From Gordonia sp. SL306 (GTDB lineage Bacteria > Actinomycetota > Actinomycetes > Mycobacteriales > Mycobacteriaceae), in the NCBI RefSeq assembly GCF_026625785.1, contig NZ_CP113063.1, positions 5,270,001-5,334,000 of the forward strand: DNA of 64,000 nucleotides. The letters are read 5' to 3'. Position numbers and translations under genes: made by a program. The first letter of the stretch is position 1; the number at the start of each line of letters is the position of its first letter. Positions 26,679 to 37,740 of the stretch are shown in pieces. The notes beneath the pieces were generated by a model. That model saw only the letters and a program-made list of their open reading frames with translations. It was not told the origin of the DNA and searched no databases.

Positions 26679-27629
26679 ATGACTGCGCTCTTCTTCGGCA
26701 TCCTGACCCTGGTGCTCGTCGGCCCAGCAGCGGAGGCTCTGTCCCGCGCATCGTGGCCGGTCAAGGCACCTCGGGCAGCGATGACGCTGTGGCAGGCCAT
26801 TGCTCTGGCCGGTGTGCTGTCCGCGTTCAGTTGCGGCCTGGCGATCGCAGCGAACCTGCTGACCCCGGGCCCCGACGGCGCCCCGACCACGAACCCGTTC
26901 GACGAGATCGACCGACTCGGACTGCCACTGTGGCTGACCCTCGTCGGTGTCTTCGCCCTCACCCTGATGGTCGGCGCACGACTGATGTACACGGTGATCC
27001 GCGTCGGTGTGCGCACCCGCGCCCGTCGCTACGCCCATCGCCAGTTGATCGACATCCTGGACCGGTGTGATCGCAGCGACGCATCGCATCCGTTGTTCGC
27101 CAGCGACGTCCGCATGATCGACGTCGAGCAGCCCCTCGCCTACTGCCTGCCCGGTCTCCGGCAGCGCGTCGTGGTCAGCGAAGGGGTAGTCGCGCGGCTC
27201 TCCCGCGAAGAGTTGACCGCCGTCCTGACCCATGAGCGCGCCCATCTGCGCGCCCGCCACGACCTCGTCCTCGAAGCGTTCATCGCCGTGCACGAGGCCT
27301 TCCCCCGCGTCGTCCGGAGCAGTTCCGCACTCGGTGCGGTGGAACTACTGGTCGAGGCACTCGCCGACGACCAGGCCGTCCGGGCCACGGCTCCCACCAC
27401 CCTCGGCCGCGCGCTCGTCGCCTGCGCGGATGCGGTGGCCCCGCGCGGCGCGATGGCGGTCGGCGGCCCCACCACACTGGCGAGAATCCGCCGGCTCCGC
27501 GACGAACGGCCGACCCGACTGCTCGCACTGTCGGCCTACTCCGCCGCGGCGGCGATCCTGGTGGTCCCGACCCTTGCGGTGGCGATCCCGTGGCTGACCG
27601 AACTCAGCCGGCTGATCTCGGCCGCGTGA
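26679..27629 (+). CDS. M56 family membrane metallopeptidase (BlaR1-like protease domain)
   Basis: A 316-residue integral membrane zinc protease. Hydrophobic segments are at residues about 1-18, 37-60, 88-112 and 283-305; the zinc-binding HExxH motif is HERAH (within VLTHERAHLRARHD, about residue 185), followed by the distal Glu region EALADDQAVR. It lacks a penicillin-binding sensor domain, as does Rv1845c of M. tuberculosis. It is thought to cleave BlaI upon a cell-wall stress signal. Directly downstream of blaI in the same direction, GGACCG before the ATG is a weak ribosome site. Confidence 0.9.
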   Translation: MTALFFGILTLVLVGPAAEALSRASWPVKAPRAAMTLWQAIALAGVLSAFSCGLAIAANLLTPGPDGAPTTNPFDEIDRLGLPLWLTLVGVFALTLMVGARLMYTVIRVGVRTRARRYAHRQLIDILDRCDRSDASHPLFASDVRMIDVEQPLAYCLPGLRQRVVVSEGVVARLSREELTAVLTHERAHLRARHDLVLEAFIAVHEAFPRVVRSSSALGAVELLVEALADDQAVRATAPTTLGRALVACADAVAPRGAMAVGGPTTLARIRRLRDERPTRLLALSAYSAAAAILVVPTLAVAIPWLTELSRLISAA

Positions 27630-27670
27630 GTCGCACCACCCTCCCGCTCGTGGTGCGATCGCGAAGGCAA

Positions 27671-27676
27671 TAGGCT
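27671..27676 (+). promoter_or_regulatory. -10 element, leaderless promoter of gnd
   Basis: TAGGCT lies 7 nt before the ATG of gnd with no clear Shine-Dalgarno between them. Confidence 0.45.
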
Positions 27677-27683
27677 TGAGGCC

Positions 27684-30634
<2,951 letters not shown>

Positions 30635-30637
30635 GGG

Positions 30638-32113
30638 GTGGAGACAGCCCTCCTCATCGCCGGTCTCGTCGGCTTCGTCGCGCTCACGCTCGGCACCGCA
30701 CTGTTCGTCGCCGCGGAGTTCTCACTGACCGCGCTCGAACGATCCACCATCTCCGACGATGTCGCCACCAACGGCGACCGCCGATCCCGCCTGGTCCAGC
30801 GGGCACACGCGACCTTGTCGTTCCAACTGTCCGGTGCGCAGCTCGGCATCACGATCACCACGCTGATCACCGGTTACATCGCCGAGCCGGTATTGGCGCG
30901 CATCTTCACCCCGGCACTGACCTCGGCGGGCGTGAGCGACTCGCTGGCGTCGGGAATCTCGCTTGCGCTCGCACTGATCATCGCCACGTCGCTGTCGATG
31001 GTGCTCGGCGAGCTGATCCCGAAGAACCTGGCCATCGCCAAGTCGCTCGCCGTCGCCCGCGCGACGTCGGGGCCGATGACCGTGTTCTCCGCGACCTTCC
31101 GCTGGGCGATCAACGGCCTGAACGGTTCGGCGAACTGGATCGTCCGCCGACTCGGCATCGAACCCGCCGAGGAGTTGCGGTCGGCCCGGTCGCCCCAGGA
31201 ACTCGTGTCGCTGGTACGCAACTCGGCACGCCAGGGGTCGATCGACGAGGACACCGCGGCGCTCGTCGACCGCTCGCTCAAGTTCGGCGAGCTCAGCGCA
31301 GAGGATCTGATGACCCCCCGGGTGACCGTCGACTGCCTCGACCGCGATGACAACATCCGCGACCTGGTGATGGCGTCGTCGCGCACGGGTCACTCCCGGT
31401 TCCCGGTGGTGATCGACGGCGATCTCGACGATCTCGTAGGCGTCGTGCACATCAAACAGGCCTTCACCGTCGCGCCCGAACACGCCGCCGACACGACGGT
31501 CGCGTCCATCGCGCGGCCGGTCCCCCGCGTGCCGACCAGCCTCGACGGCGACGCCCTGATGGAACGGATCCGCGCCGACGGCATGGAGCTGTGCGTGGTG
31601 ATCGACGAGTACGGCGGGACCGCGGGCATCGTCACCACCGAGGACCTGATCGAGGAGATCCTCGGCGATGTGACCGACGAGCACGATCACGAGCGCGCCG
31701 ATGTCGCCGTCGACGGCGACGGATTCCTGTGCTCGGGATTGCTCCGCATCGACGAACTGACCGACGCCACCGGCTACCGGGCGCCGGAAGGGTCCTACGA
31801 CACACTCGGCGGCCTGGTGATGTTCTGCCTCGGACGGATACCCGAGGTCGGCGACGCTGTCGAGCTGCCGACCCGATCGATCGGCGGAGACGACGACGAG
31901 GACGACGAGGACGAGCCGCTGCCGGGCGCCGAGATCACCTGGCGTGCGACCGTGACGCAGATGGACGGTCGCCGAATCGATGTGGTCTCACTACGGCCCG
32001 TCCGTGACGACATCCGGCACGACGACGTGCGACTCGACGACATCCCGCCCGACAGCACCCCTTCAAACGACACTCTCCTCGGCCGCGACGGAACCGATCG
32101 GGGCACGGAGTGA
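30638..32113 (+). CDS. CNNM/CorC-type hemolysin family membrane protein, full length
   Basis: A 491-residue protein: DUF21 transmembrane domain (residues about 1-195, with AEFSLTALERSTI, GAQLGITITTLITGYIAEPVLA and GELIPKNLAIAKSLAVA motifs), a CBS pair (about 215-345, DLMTPRVTVDCLDRDDNIRDLV and DEYGGTAGIVTTEDLIEEILGDV), and a C-terminal CorC_HlyC domain. An acidic insert (GGDDDEDDEDEPL) interrupts the last domain. The family is linked to Mg2+/Co2+ export. GTG start 3 nt after the guaB1 stop; the TGA overlaps the GTG of the next paralogue, giving coupled translation. Homologue of Rv1842c. Confidence 0.92.
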   Translation: METALLIAGLVGFVALTLGTALFVAAEFSLTALERSTISDDVATNGDRRSRLVQRAHATLSFQLSGAQLGITITTLITGYIAEPVLARIFTPALTSAGVSDSLASGISLALALIIATSLSMVLGELIPKNLAIAKSLAVARATSGPMTVFSATFRWAINGLNGSANWIVRRLGIEPAEELRSARSPQELVSLVRNSARQGSIDEDTAALVDRSLKFGELSAEDLMTPRVTVDCLDRDDNIRDLVMASSRTGHSRFPVVIDGDLDDLVGVVHIKQAFTVAPEHAADTTVASIARPVPRVPTSLDGDALMERIRADGMELCVVIDEYGGTAGIVTTEDLIEEILGDVTDEHDHERADVAVDGDGFLCSGLLRIDELTDATGYRAPEGSYDTLGGLVMFCLGRIPEVGDAVELPTRSIGGDDDEDDEDEPLPGAEITWRATVTQMDGRRIDVVSLRPVRDDIRHDDVRLDDIPPDSTPSNDTLLGRDGTDRGTE

Positions 32114-33186
32114 ACGACATCTGGGCCGTCCTCCTCACGATCGTGCTGCTCGGCGGCAACGCGTTCTTCGTCGGTGCCGAGTTCTCGCTCATCTCCGCGC
32201 GCCGCGACCGCCTCGAAGCGCTCGAGGAAAGCGGCAAGAAGCGTGCCCGGACGGTGATCAGGGCAGGCGAACGCCTGTCACTGATGCTGGCCGGTGCACA
32301 GCTGGGCATCACCATCTGCTCGATCCTGCTCGGTCGCGTCGGCGAGCCTGCCGTCGCGCATCTGATCGAGAAACCCCTGCATCTGGCACACGTGCCGGAC
32401 GCCTTGCTGCACCCGATCTCGTTCGCCGTCGCCCTGTCGCTCGTGGTGGTCCTGCACATCCTCATCGGCGAGATGGTGCCCAAGAACATCGCGCTGGCCG
32501 GTCCGGAGCGTTCCGCCATGCTCCTGGTGCCCGCGCATCTCGCGTTCATCCGCATGGTGCGCCCCCTGATCGCGTTCTACAACTGGCTGGCGAACTCGTC
32601 ACTGCGCCTGATGCGCGTGCAGCCCAAGGACGAGCTCGACTCGGCGGTCTCCGCGGGGGAACTCGCGCAGATGCTCGGTGAGTCGAAGCAGGAAGGTCTC
32701 ATCGACGCCGAAGAACACGAGCGACTGACCCGCGCACTGCAGTCGGTGGGCCGCACCGTGAGTGAGGTGATGATCTCCCTCGAACAGATGCACAGCGTCG
32801 GCGTGGAGGTCGACTCCGAGACCGGCGGCACCGGGCCGACACTCGGGGCGGTAGAGCACGCCGTCAGCGACACCGGGTTCTCGCGCTTCCCGGTGCGCGG
32901 TCCCGACGGGACGTTCACTGGATATCTCCACCTCAAAGACGTGCTCGATGAGATCCTCGACGAGCGGATCGGTCCGGACACCATCATCGGCATCGATAAG
33001 ATCCGTCCGCTACCGGTGATCGCGTCGACCACCCCGCTCGACGAGGCGACCGCGGCGTTGCGGCGCACGAGCGCCCACATCGGTGCGGTGGTCGACGACT
33101 CCGGACGGACGGTCGGCATCGTCGCCCTGGCCGACCTCGTCGAGGAGTTCGTCGGCAATGTCCGTGACGAGACCCATCGGGTGTGA
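32110..33186 (+). CDS. CNNM/CorC-like membrane protein, short paralogue
   Basis: A 358-residue paralogue of the preceding gene. The DUF21 domain is complete (GGNAFFVGAEFSLISARRDRLEAL, GAQLGITICSILLGRVGEPAVA, IGEMVPKNIALAGPERSAMLL), followed by a CBS pair (VSEVMISLEQMHSV and AHIGAVVDDSGRTVGIVALADLVEEFVG), but it ends there without the CorC_HlyC domain. The two proteins are made as a pair by a GTGA start-stop overlap and probably form a heteromer in the membrane; in M. tuberculosis Rv1842c and Rv1841c are paired in the same way. Role in divalent cation handling is inferred. Confidence 0.9.
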   Translation: MNDIWAVLLTIVLLGGNAFFVGAEFSLISARRDRLEALEESGKKRARTVIRAGERLSLMLAGAQLGITICSILLGRVGEPAVAHLIEKPLHLAHVPDALLHPISFAVALSLVVVLHILIGEMVPKNIALAGPERSAMLLVPAHLAFIRMVRPLIAFYNWLANSSLRLMRVQPKDELDSAVSAGELAQMLGESKQEGLIDAEEHERLTRALQSVGRTVSEVMISLEQMHSVGVEVDSETGGTGPTLGAVEHAVSDTGFSRFPVRGPDGTFTGYLHLKDVLDEILDERIGPDTIIGIDKIRPLPVIASTTPLDEATAALRRTSAHIGAVVDDSGRTVGIVALADLVEEFVGNVRDETHRV

Positions 33187-33190
33187 TCCG

Positions 33191-34081
33191 ATGACATCGA
33201 CGGAGATACGTCGCGCCACGAGCCGACGGCTGACCTCGGCGCAGTGGCGTGCTCGGCGTGACGATCACCGCGCCCGCGTCGACGACCTGATCGGGCCGTA
33301 TCTGCGAGCCCGCAAGAACGGCGCCAAGCATCCCGTCATCGACTTCCTGTTCACCTACTACTCGTCTCGTCCCGCGCACGTGACGAGGTGGCATCCCGGA
33401 TTCGGCGTCCTGCTAGAGGATGCCGACGAACTCCTCGCCCTGCGCGGCTACCATCGCGTCGGCGACGCGGTGACCGTGGATCCCGGATACCTCCGCGACC
33501 GCGCAGGTGCCGTCGGTGCCACCGCCACACTCCTGCGCGCGACCGCGTCGCGCCCCGCACGCCTCGGGTGCTTCGGCCTGCACGAATGGGCGATGGTCTA
33601 CCGGACCACAGAGAAGCGCCACGACGTCCCGCTGCGTCTCGGACGGGCCGGGACCGATGCCGTCGTGGAGGAGATGCCACTGCGCTGTACGCATTTCGAT
33701 GCGTTCCGGTTCTTCACGCCGGAGGCACGGCCCCGAAACGAGACCGAGCTGACCCGGGACCGGCAGGTGCACGACGAGCAGCCCGGATGTCTGCACACGA
33801 CGATGGACCTCTATCGGGCCTGCTTCACGCTCGCACCGCTGATCGACTCCGACCTCACCCTCGCCTGCTTCGGATCCGCCCTGCGCGCACGGGAGCTCGA
33901 CATGCGGGCGAGCCCCTACGACCTCACCGCGCTGGGTTACGATCCGGTGCCCGTCGAGACCGCGGCAGGGCGGGCGCAGTATGTGCGCGAACAGTCCGCC
34001 ATTGCCGAGGAGGGCAGCGAGTTACGGACGGCGCTGTCACAACGCCTGAGCGATCTGGTCGCACATTCGAACCGACTGTGA
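33191..34081 (+). CDS. Conserved actinobacterial protein, often annotated 3-methyladenine DNA glycosylase
   Basis: A 296-residue soluble protein starting MTSTEIRRATSRRLTSAQWRARR. Distinctive stretches are KHPVIDFLFTYYSSRPAHVTRWHPGFGVLLEDADEL, ARLGCFGLHEWAMVYR and MPLRCTHFDAFRFFTPEARPRN. I recall actinobacterial proteins with this 'HPV-x-DFLF-x-YYS-x-RPA' pattern carrying the label 3-methyladenine DNA glycosylase, but I see neither a helix-hairpin-helix nor the Mpg fold motifs, so that label should be treated as unproven. The conserved His, Trp and Glu residues suggest an enzyme. It lies 4 bp after the second CorC-like gene and may be the last gene of that operon; glcB follows. Confidence 0.65.
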   Translation: MTSTEIRRATSRRLTSAQWRARRDDHRARVDDLIGPYLRARKNGAKHPVIDFLFTYYSSRPAHVTRWHPGFGVLLEDADELLALRGYHRVGDAVTVDPGYLRDRAGAVGATATLLRATASRPARLGCFGLHEWAMVYRTTEKRHDVPLRLGRAGTDAVVEEMPLRCTHFDAFRFFTPEARPRNETELTRDRQVHDEQPGCLHTTMDLYRACFTLAPLIDSDLTLACFGSALRARELDMRASPYDLTALGYDPVPVETAAGRAQYVREQSAIAEEGSELRTALSQRLSDLVAHSNRL

Positions 34082-34194
34082 GCTCCGTCAACTGACCTTC
34101 CCACCCCTCTCGGACCTGCCCGGATACCCGGTGTCGGGGCAGATTACCGACGAGTAGCATGAACGTGTCGATTCACCGCTGGAGAAAGGCTGTC

Positions 34195-36372
34195 ATGTCT
34201 GACCGGATCAACGTCAACGGGCTGCAGGTCGCTTCCGTCCTGTACGACTTCATCAACAACGAGGCGTTGCCCGGCACCGGTGTAGACCCCGACGCCTTCT
34301 GGACGGGTGCGGCCTCGGTGATCACCGACCTGGCGCCCCGCAACCGTGAGCTGCTGTCCGTGCGCGACGATCTGCAGGCGAAGATCGACCAGTGGCACCG
34401 CGATCATCCCGCGACCGCAGGCGATCTGGACTTCGACACCTACAAGGCCTTCCTCACCGAGATCGGTTACCTGGTCGATCCGCCTGCCGACTTCCAGATC
34501 GGGACCGAGAACGTCGACCGCGAGATCGCCGAGACGGCGGGCCCGCAGCTGGTCGTCCCGATCCTCAACGCGCGCTTCGCACTCAACGCCTCCAACGCTC
34601 GGTGGGGCTCGCTCTACGACGCCCTGTACGGCACCGACGCCATCCCCGAGACCGGCGGCGCCGAGAAGGGCTCCTCCTACAACAAGGTGCGCGGCGACAA
34701 GGTCATCGCGTACGCGAAGGACTTCCTGGACAAGGCCGTCCCGCTCGAGCAGTGCAGCTACACCGACGTGACGGCGTTCGCGGTGGTCGACTCTGCTGTC
34801 CAGGTCACCCTCGCCGACGGCACGACCTCCGGTCTCGCCGATCCGTCGGCGTTCACGGGCTACCGCGGCGATGCCGCCGCCCCGACGTCGATCCTGTTGC
34901 GCAACAACGGCCTCTACCTCGACGTCGAGATCGATCCGTCGTCGCCGATCGGCTCGACCGATCCGGCCGGGGTGAAGGACGTCGTCGTGGAGTCGGCGAT
35001 CACCACCATCATGGACTTCGAGGACTCCGTCGCCGCCGTCGACGCCGACGACAAGGTGCTCGGCTACCGGAACTGGCTGGGCCTCAACAAGGGTGACCTC
35101 AGCGAGGAGGTCGCCAAGGGCGGCAAGACCTTCACCCGCGTCCTCAACGGCAACCGCGAGTACACCGCACCCGACGGTTCCGGTTTCGACCTGCACGGAC
35201 GTTCCCTGCTGTTCGTGCGCAACGTCGGGCACCTGATGACCAACAGTGCGATTCTCGACGCCGACGGCAACGAGGTCCCCGAGGGCATCCTCGACGGACT
35301 CTTCACGTCGTTGATCGGCATCCACGGCATGTCCCCGGAGGGACAGCAGAACTCCCGGACCGGGTCGATCTACATCGTGAAGCCCAAGATGCACGGACCC
35401 GACGAGGTCGCCTTCACCGTCGAACTCTTCGATCGGGTGGAGAAGGTTCTCGGCCTGCCGGAGAACACCCTCAAGGTCGGGATCATGGACGAGGAGCGAC
35501 GCACCACCGTCAATCTCAAGGCGTGCATCAAGGCCGCCGAGGATCGCGTCGTGTTCATCAACACCGGCTTCCTCGACCGCACCGGCGACGAGATCCACAC
35601 CTCCATGGAGGCCGGCGCGATGATCCGCAAGGGCGACATGAAGCAGCAGAAGTGGATCAAGGCGTACGAGGACTTCAACGTCGACACCGGGTTGCACGCC
35701 GGTCTGCAGCACAAGGCGCAGATCGGCAAGGGCATGTGGGCGATGCCGGATCTGATGCACGACATGCTCGAGCAGAAGATCGGTCACCCGAAGGCGGGCG
35801 CCACCACCGCATGGGTGCCCTCGCCCACCGCCGCGACCCTGCATGCACTGCACTACCACCTCGTCGACGTCTTCGAGCGCCAGGACGAGATCGCCAAGCG
35901 TGATCCGGCATCGGTCGACGACATCCTCACGATCCCGCTCGCACCGAAGACCGACTGGTCGGCCGAGGAGAAGAAAGAGGAGCTCGACAACAACTGCCAG
36001 TCCATCCTCGGCTATGTGGTCCGCTGGGTCGACCAGGGCGTGGGCTGCTCCAAGGTGCCCGACATCCACGACATCGCGCTGATGGAAGACCGTGCCACCC
36101 TGCGGATCTCCAGCCAGCTACTGGCCAACTGGCTGCATCACGGCATCGTGACCGAATCCGACATCGTGGCATCGCTCGAACGGATGGCCCCGGTGGTCGA
36201 CCGACAGAACGCGGGCGACGCCACATATCACCCGATGGCACCCGATTTCGACTCCAACATCGCCTTCCAGGCGGCCAAGGAGCTTATCCTCGAAGGTGCG
36301 AAGCAGCCGAGCGGCTACACGGAGCCGATCCTGCATCGCAAGCGGCGCGAGTTCAAGGCCGCCAACGCCTGA
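34195..36372 (+). CDS. glcB: Malate synthase G
   Basis: A 725-residue malate synthase of the G class, which condenses glyoxylate with acetyl-CoA in the glyoxylate shunt. [18 protein letters not shown] holds Mg2+-site acidic residues, [22 protein letters not shown] and [20 protein letters not shown] are core barrel segments, and [16 protein letters not shown] with the catalytic Asp region near [19 protein letters not shown] completes the fold. The start at 34195 aligns with the family ([12 protein letters not shown]) and has GGAG and AAGG in front; an in-frame ATG 36 nt upstream is less likely. A TAGCAT -10-like element lies at 34155-34160. Confidence 0.97.
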   Translation: MSDRINVNGLQVASVLYDFINNEALPGTGVDPDAFWTGAASVITDLAPRNRELLSVRDDLQAKIDQWHRDHPATAGDLDFDTYKAFLTEIGYLVDPPADFQIGTENVDREIAETAGPQLVVPILNARFALNASNARWGSLYDALYGTDAIPETGGAEKGSSYNKVRGDKVIAYAKDFLDKAVPLEQCSYTDVTAFAVVDSAVQVTLADGTTSGLADPSAFTGYRGDAAAPTSILLRNNGLYLDVEIDPSSPIGSTDPAGVKDVVVESAITTIMDFEDSVAAVDADDKVLGYRNWLGLNKGDLSEEVAKGGKTFTRVLNGNREYTAPDGSGFDLHGRSLLFVRNVGHLMTNSAILDADGNEVPEGILDGLFTSLIGIHGMSPEGQQNSRTGSIYIVKPKMHGPDEVAFTVELFDRVEKVLGLPENTLKVGIMDEERRTTVNLKACIKAAEDRVVFINTGFLDRTGDEIHTSMEAGAMIRKGDMKQQKWIKAYEDFNVDTGLHAGLQHKAQIGKGMWAMPDLMHDMLEQKIGHPKAGATTAWVPSPTAATLHALHYHLVDVFERQDEIAKRDPASVDDILTIPLAPKTDWSAEEKKEELDNNCQSILGYVVRWVDQGVGCSKVPDIHDIALMEDRATLRISSQLLANWLHHGIVTESDIVASLERMAPVVDRQNAGDATYHPMAPDFDSNIAFQAAKELILEGAKQPSGYTEPILHRKRREFKAANA

Positions 36373-36448
36373 CGGGCGGGCTCCCGAGCATTCGCACAGC
36401 CCCCGCCATGGTGCCGGCACCGCGATCTCCGCTATCGTCGTCCGTTGT

Positions 36449-36474
36449 CACCCCGGTCAAACGGGACCGGGGTG
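36449..36474 (+). terminator. Perfect hairpin between glcB and the Rv1836c-like gene
   Basis: A 10-bp perfect stem (CACCCCGGTC / GACCGGGGTG) with a 6-nt loop, only 12 nt before the ATG at 36487. It may end the glcB transcript, or, if the TATCGT at 36434 is a -10, form a 5'-leader hairpin that controls translation of the next gene. Confidence 0.5.
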
Positions 36475-36486
36475 GACGTCGGCCCG

Positions 36487-37716
36487 ATGAGCGGAAGGCA
36501 GGGGGGCTTGGCACACCATCGAAGTACTGACGGTCGCGCGGGGGTACGCGGTCGCGGTGTCAGTCGTGGCCTCGTCGGTTCCCTGTTGTCGATCATCCTG
36601 GTCGCCGCCCTGGTGCTGCTCTGGGCGCAACTCGGCGACCGGATAGACCGCCAAGGCGATCAGGCGGCGGAGAACTGCGTCGAGGGTACGACCAAGGTCC
36701 CGGTGATCGCGGATCCCGACATCGCCGACCCGCTGAAGACACTCGCGCAGGACTACGCCAAGACCCGTCCGGTGGTGCGAGATCACTGCGTGACCATCGA
36801 GGTCCGACCGGCCGATGCCAAGGTCACCCTCGACGGACTGGCCGGCACGTGGGATTCCGCCGCGCTCGGCGCCTATCCGGCTGCCTGGGTTCCGCAATCA
36901 TCGATCTGGACCGCGGACCTGTCCACGGCGAAACCCGATGCGATCGACGGCAAACCCACGTCGTTGGTGTCATCTCCCGTCGTGCTCGCCACCGCGCCCC
37001 AGCTGGCCAAGGCCCTCGACGGCAAACTCGACTGGCAGCAATTGCCCACCCTGCAGAAACGCAGCAGCAGCCTCGGCGACTACGGCCTGGGCAGCTGGGG
37101 GTCGATCCGTCTCGCGATGCCCACCGGCGCGCAGTCCGACGCCACCGCGCTGTCGGCCCAGGCGGTCGCGATGCAGGTGACCCGGACCACTGGTGCACTC
37201 ACCGAACAGGACGCGAGTTCGCCTCGCGTGGCGTCGAGTGTCGACGCGATGATGACGGGTGCCCCGCAGTCACCGGACGGGTCGGCGGCCGGCGCGGCGC
37301 GCTCGATCGCCGACGCCGACGACCCGGCGACCTCTGCGATCCACGCGGTGCCGATCACCGAGCAGTCGCTGTTCCAGCTGACCCGCTCGGACACCTCGGC
37401 ACGGCTCTCCGAAGTGGTGCCGGACGGGCCGACCCCGATCGCCGACTATCCGATCGTCCGGATGGCGGGTTCACAGGTCTCACCCGAGCAGACCGATGCG
37501 GTGTCCGAGTTCTTCGACTTCGTGAGCAAGCCGGACCAGCTCGGCAAACTCACCGCACTCGGATTCCGCGGCGACGCCCCCATGCCCGAGCCGAACGCGA
37601 CCGTGACGTTCCCGATCACCGATAACCCGATGCCGAACCCCGAGGACGCCGCGACGGTCACCATCAATCGCCTCGTCTACGGGCCCGACAGCGGCCCCAA
37701 GCCCGGCGGGAACTGA
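36487..37716 (+). CDS. Membrane-anchored substrate-binding-domain protein (Rv1836c-like, no VWA domain)
   Basis: A 409-residue protein with one N-terminal membrane helix (GLVGSLLSIILVAALVLLWAQLG, about residues 34-56) and an extracytoplasmic domain resembling a solute-binding protein: KVPVIADPDIADPLKTLAQDYAK, VVLATAPQLAKALDG, LGDYGLGSWGSIRLAMPTGAQSDA, YPIVRMAGSQVSPEQTDAVSEFFDFV. As I recall, Rv1836c of M. tuberculosis couples such a domain to a C-terminal von Willebrand A domain; here the protein stops before any VWA motif (no DxSxS seen). The start may instead be the TTG at 36508, which has the stronger GGCAGGGGGG ribosome site. Function unknown. Confidence 0.7.
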   Translation: MSGRQGGLAHHRSTDGRAGVRGRGVSRGLVGSLLSIILVAALVLLWAQLGDRIDRQGDQAAENCVEGTTKVPVIADPDIADPLKTLAQDYAKTRPVVRDHCVTIEVRPADAKVTLDGLAGTWDSAALGAYPAAWVPQSSIWTADLSTAKPDAIDGKPTSLVSSPVVLATAPQLAKALDGKLDWQQLPTLQKRSSSLGDYGLGSWGSIRLAMPTGAQSDATALSAQAVAMQVTRTTGALTEQDASSPRVASSVDAMMTGAPQSPDGSAAGAARSIADADDPATSAIHAVPITEQSLFQLTRSDTSARLSEVVPDGPTPIADYPIVRMAGSQVSPEQTDAVSEFFDFVSKPDQLGKLTALGFRGDAPMPEPNATVTFPITDNPMPNPEDAATVTINRLVYGPDSGPKPGGN

Positions 37717-37740
37717 CCCGCAGTTCAGGCCCGGGCGCCC

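Noticed and set aside
34144-36069. 641-codon open frame antisense to glcB
   Set aside because: It mirrors the coding frame of a strong malate synthase gene; long antisense frames are normal in high-GC DNA and the translation has no recognisable domain.
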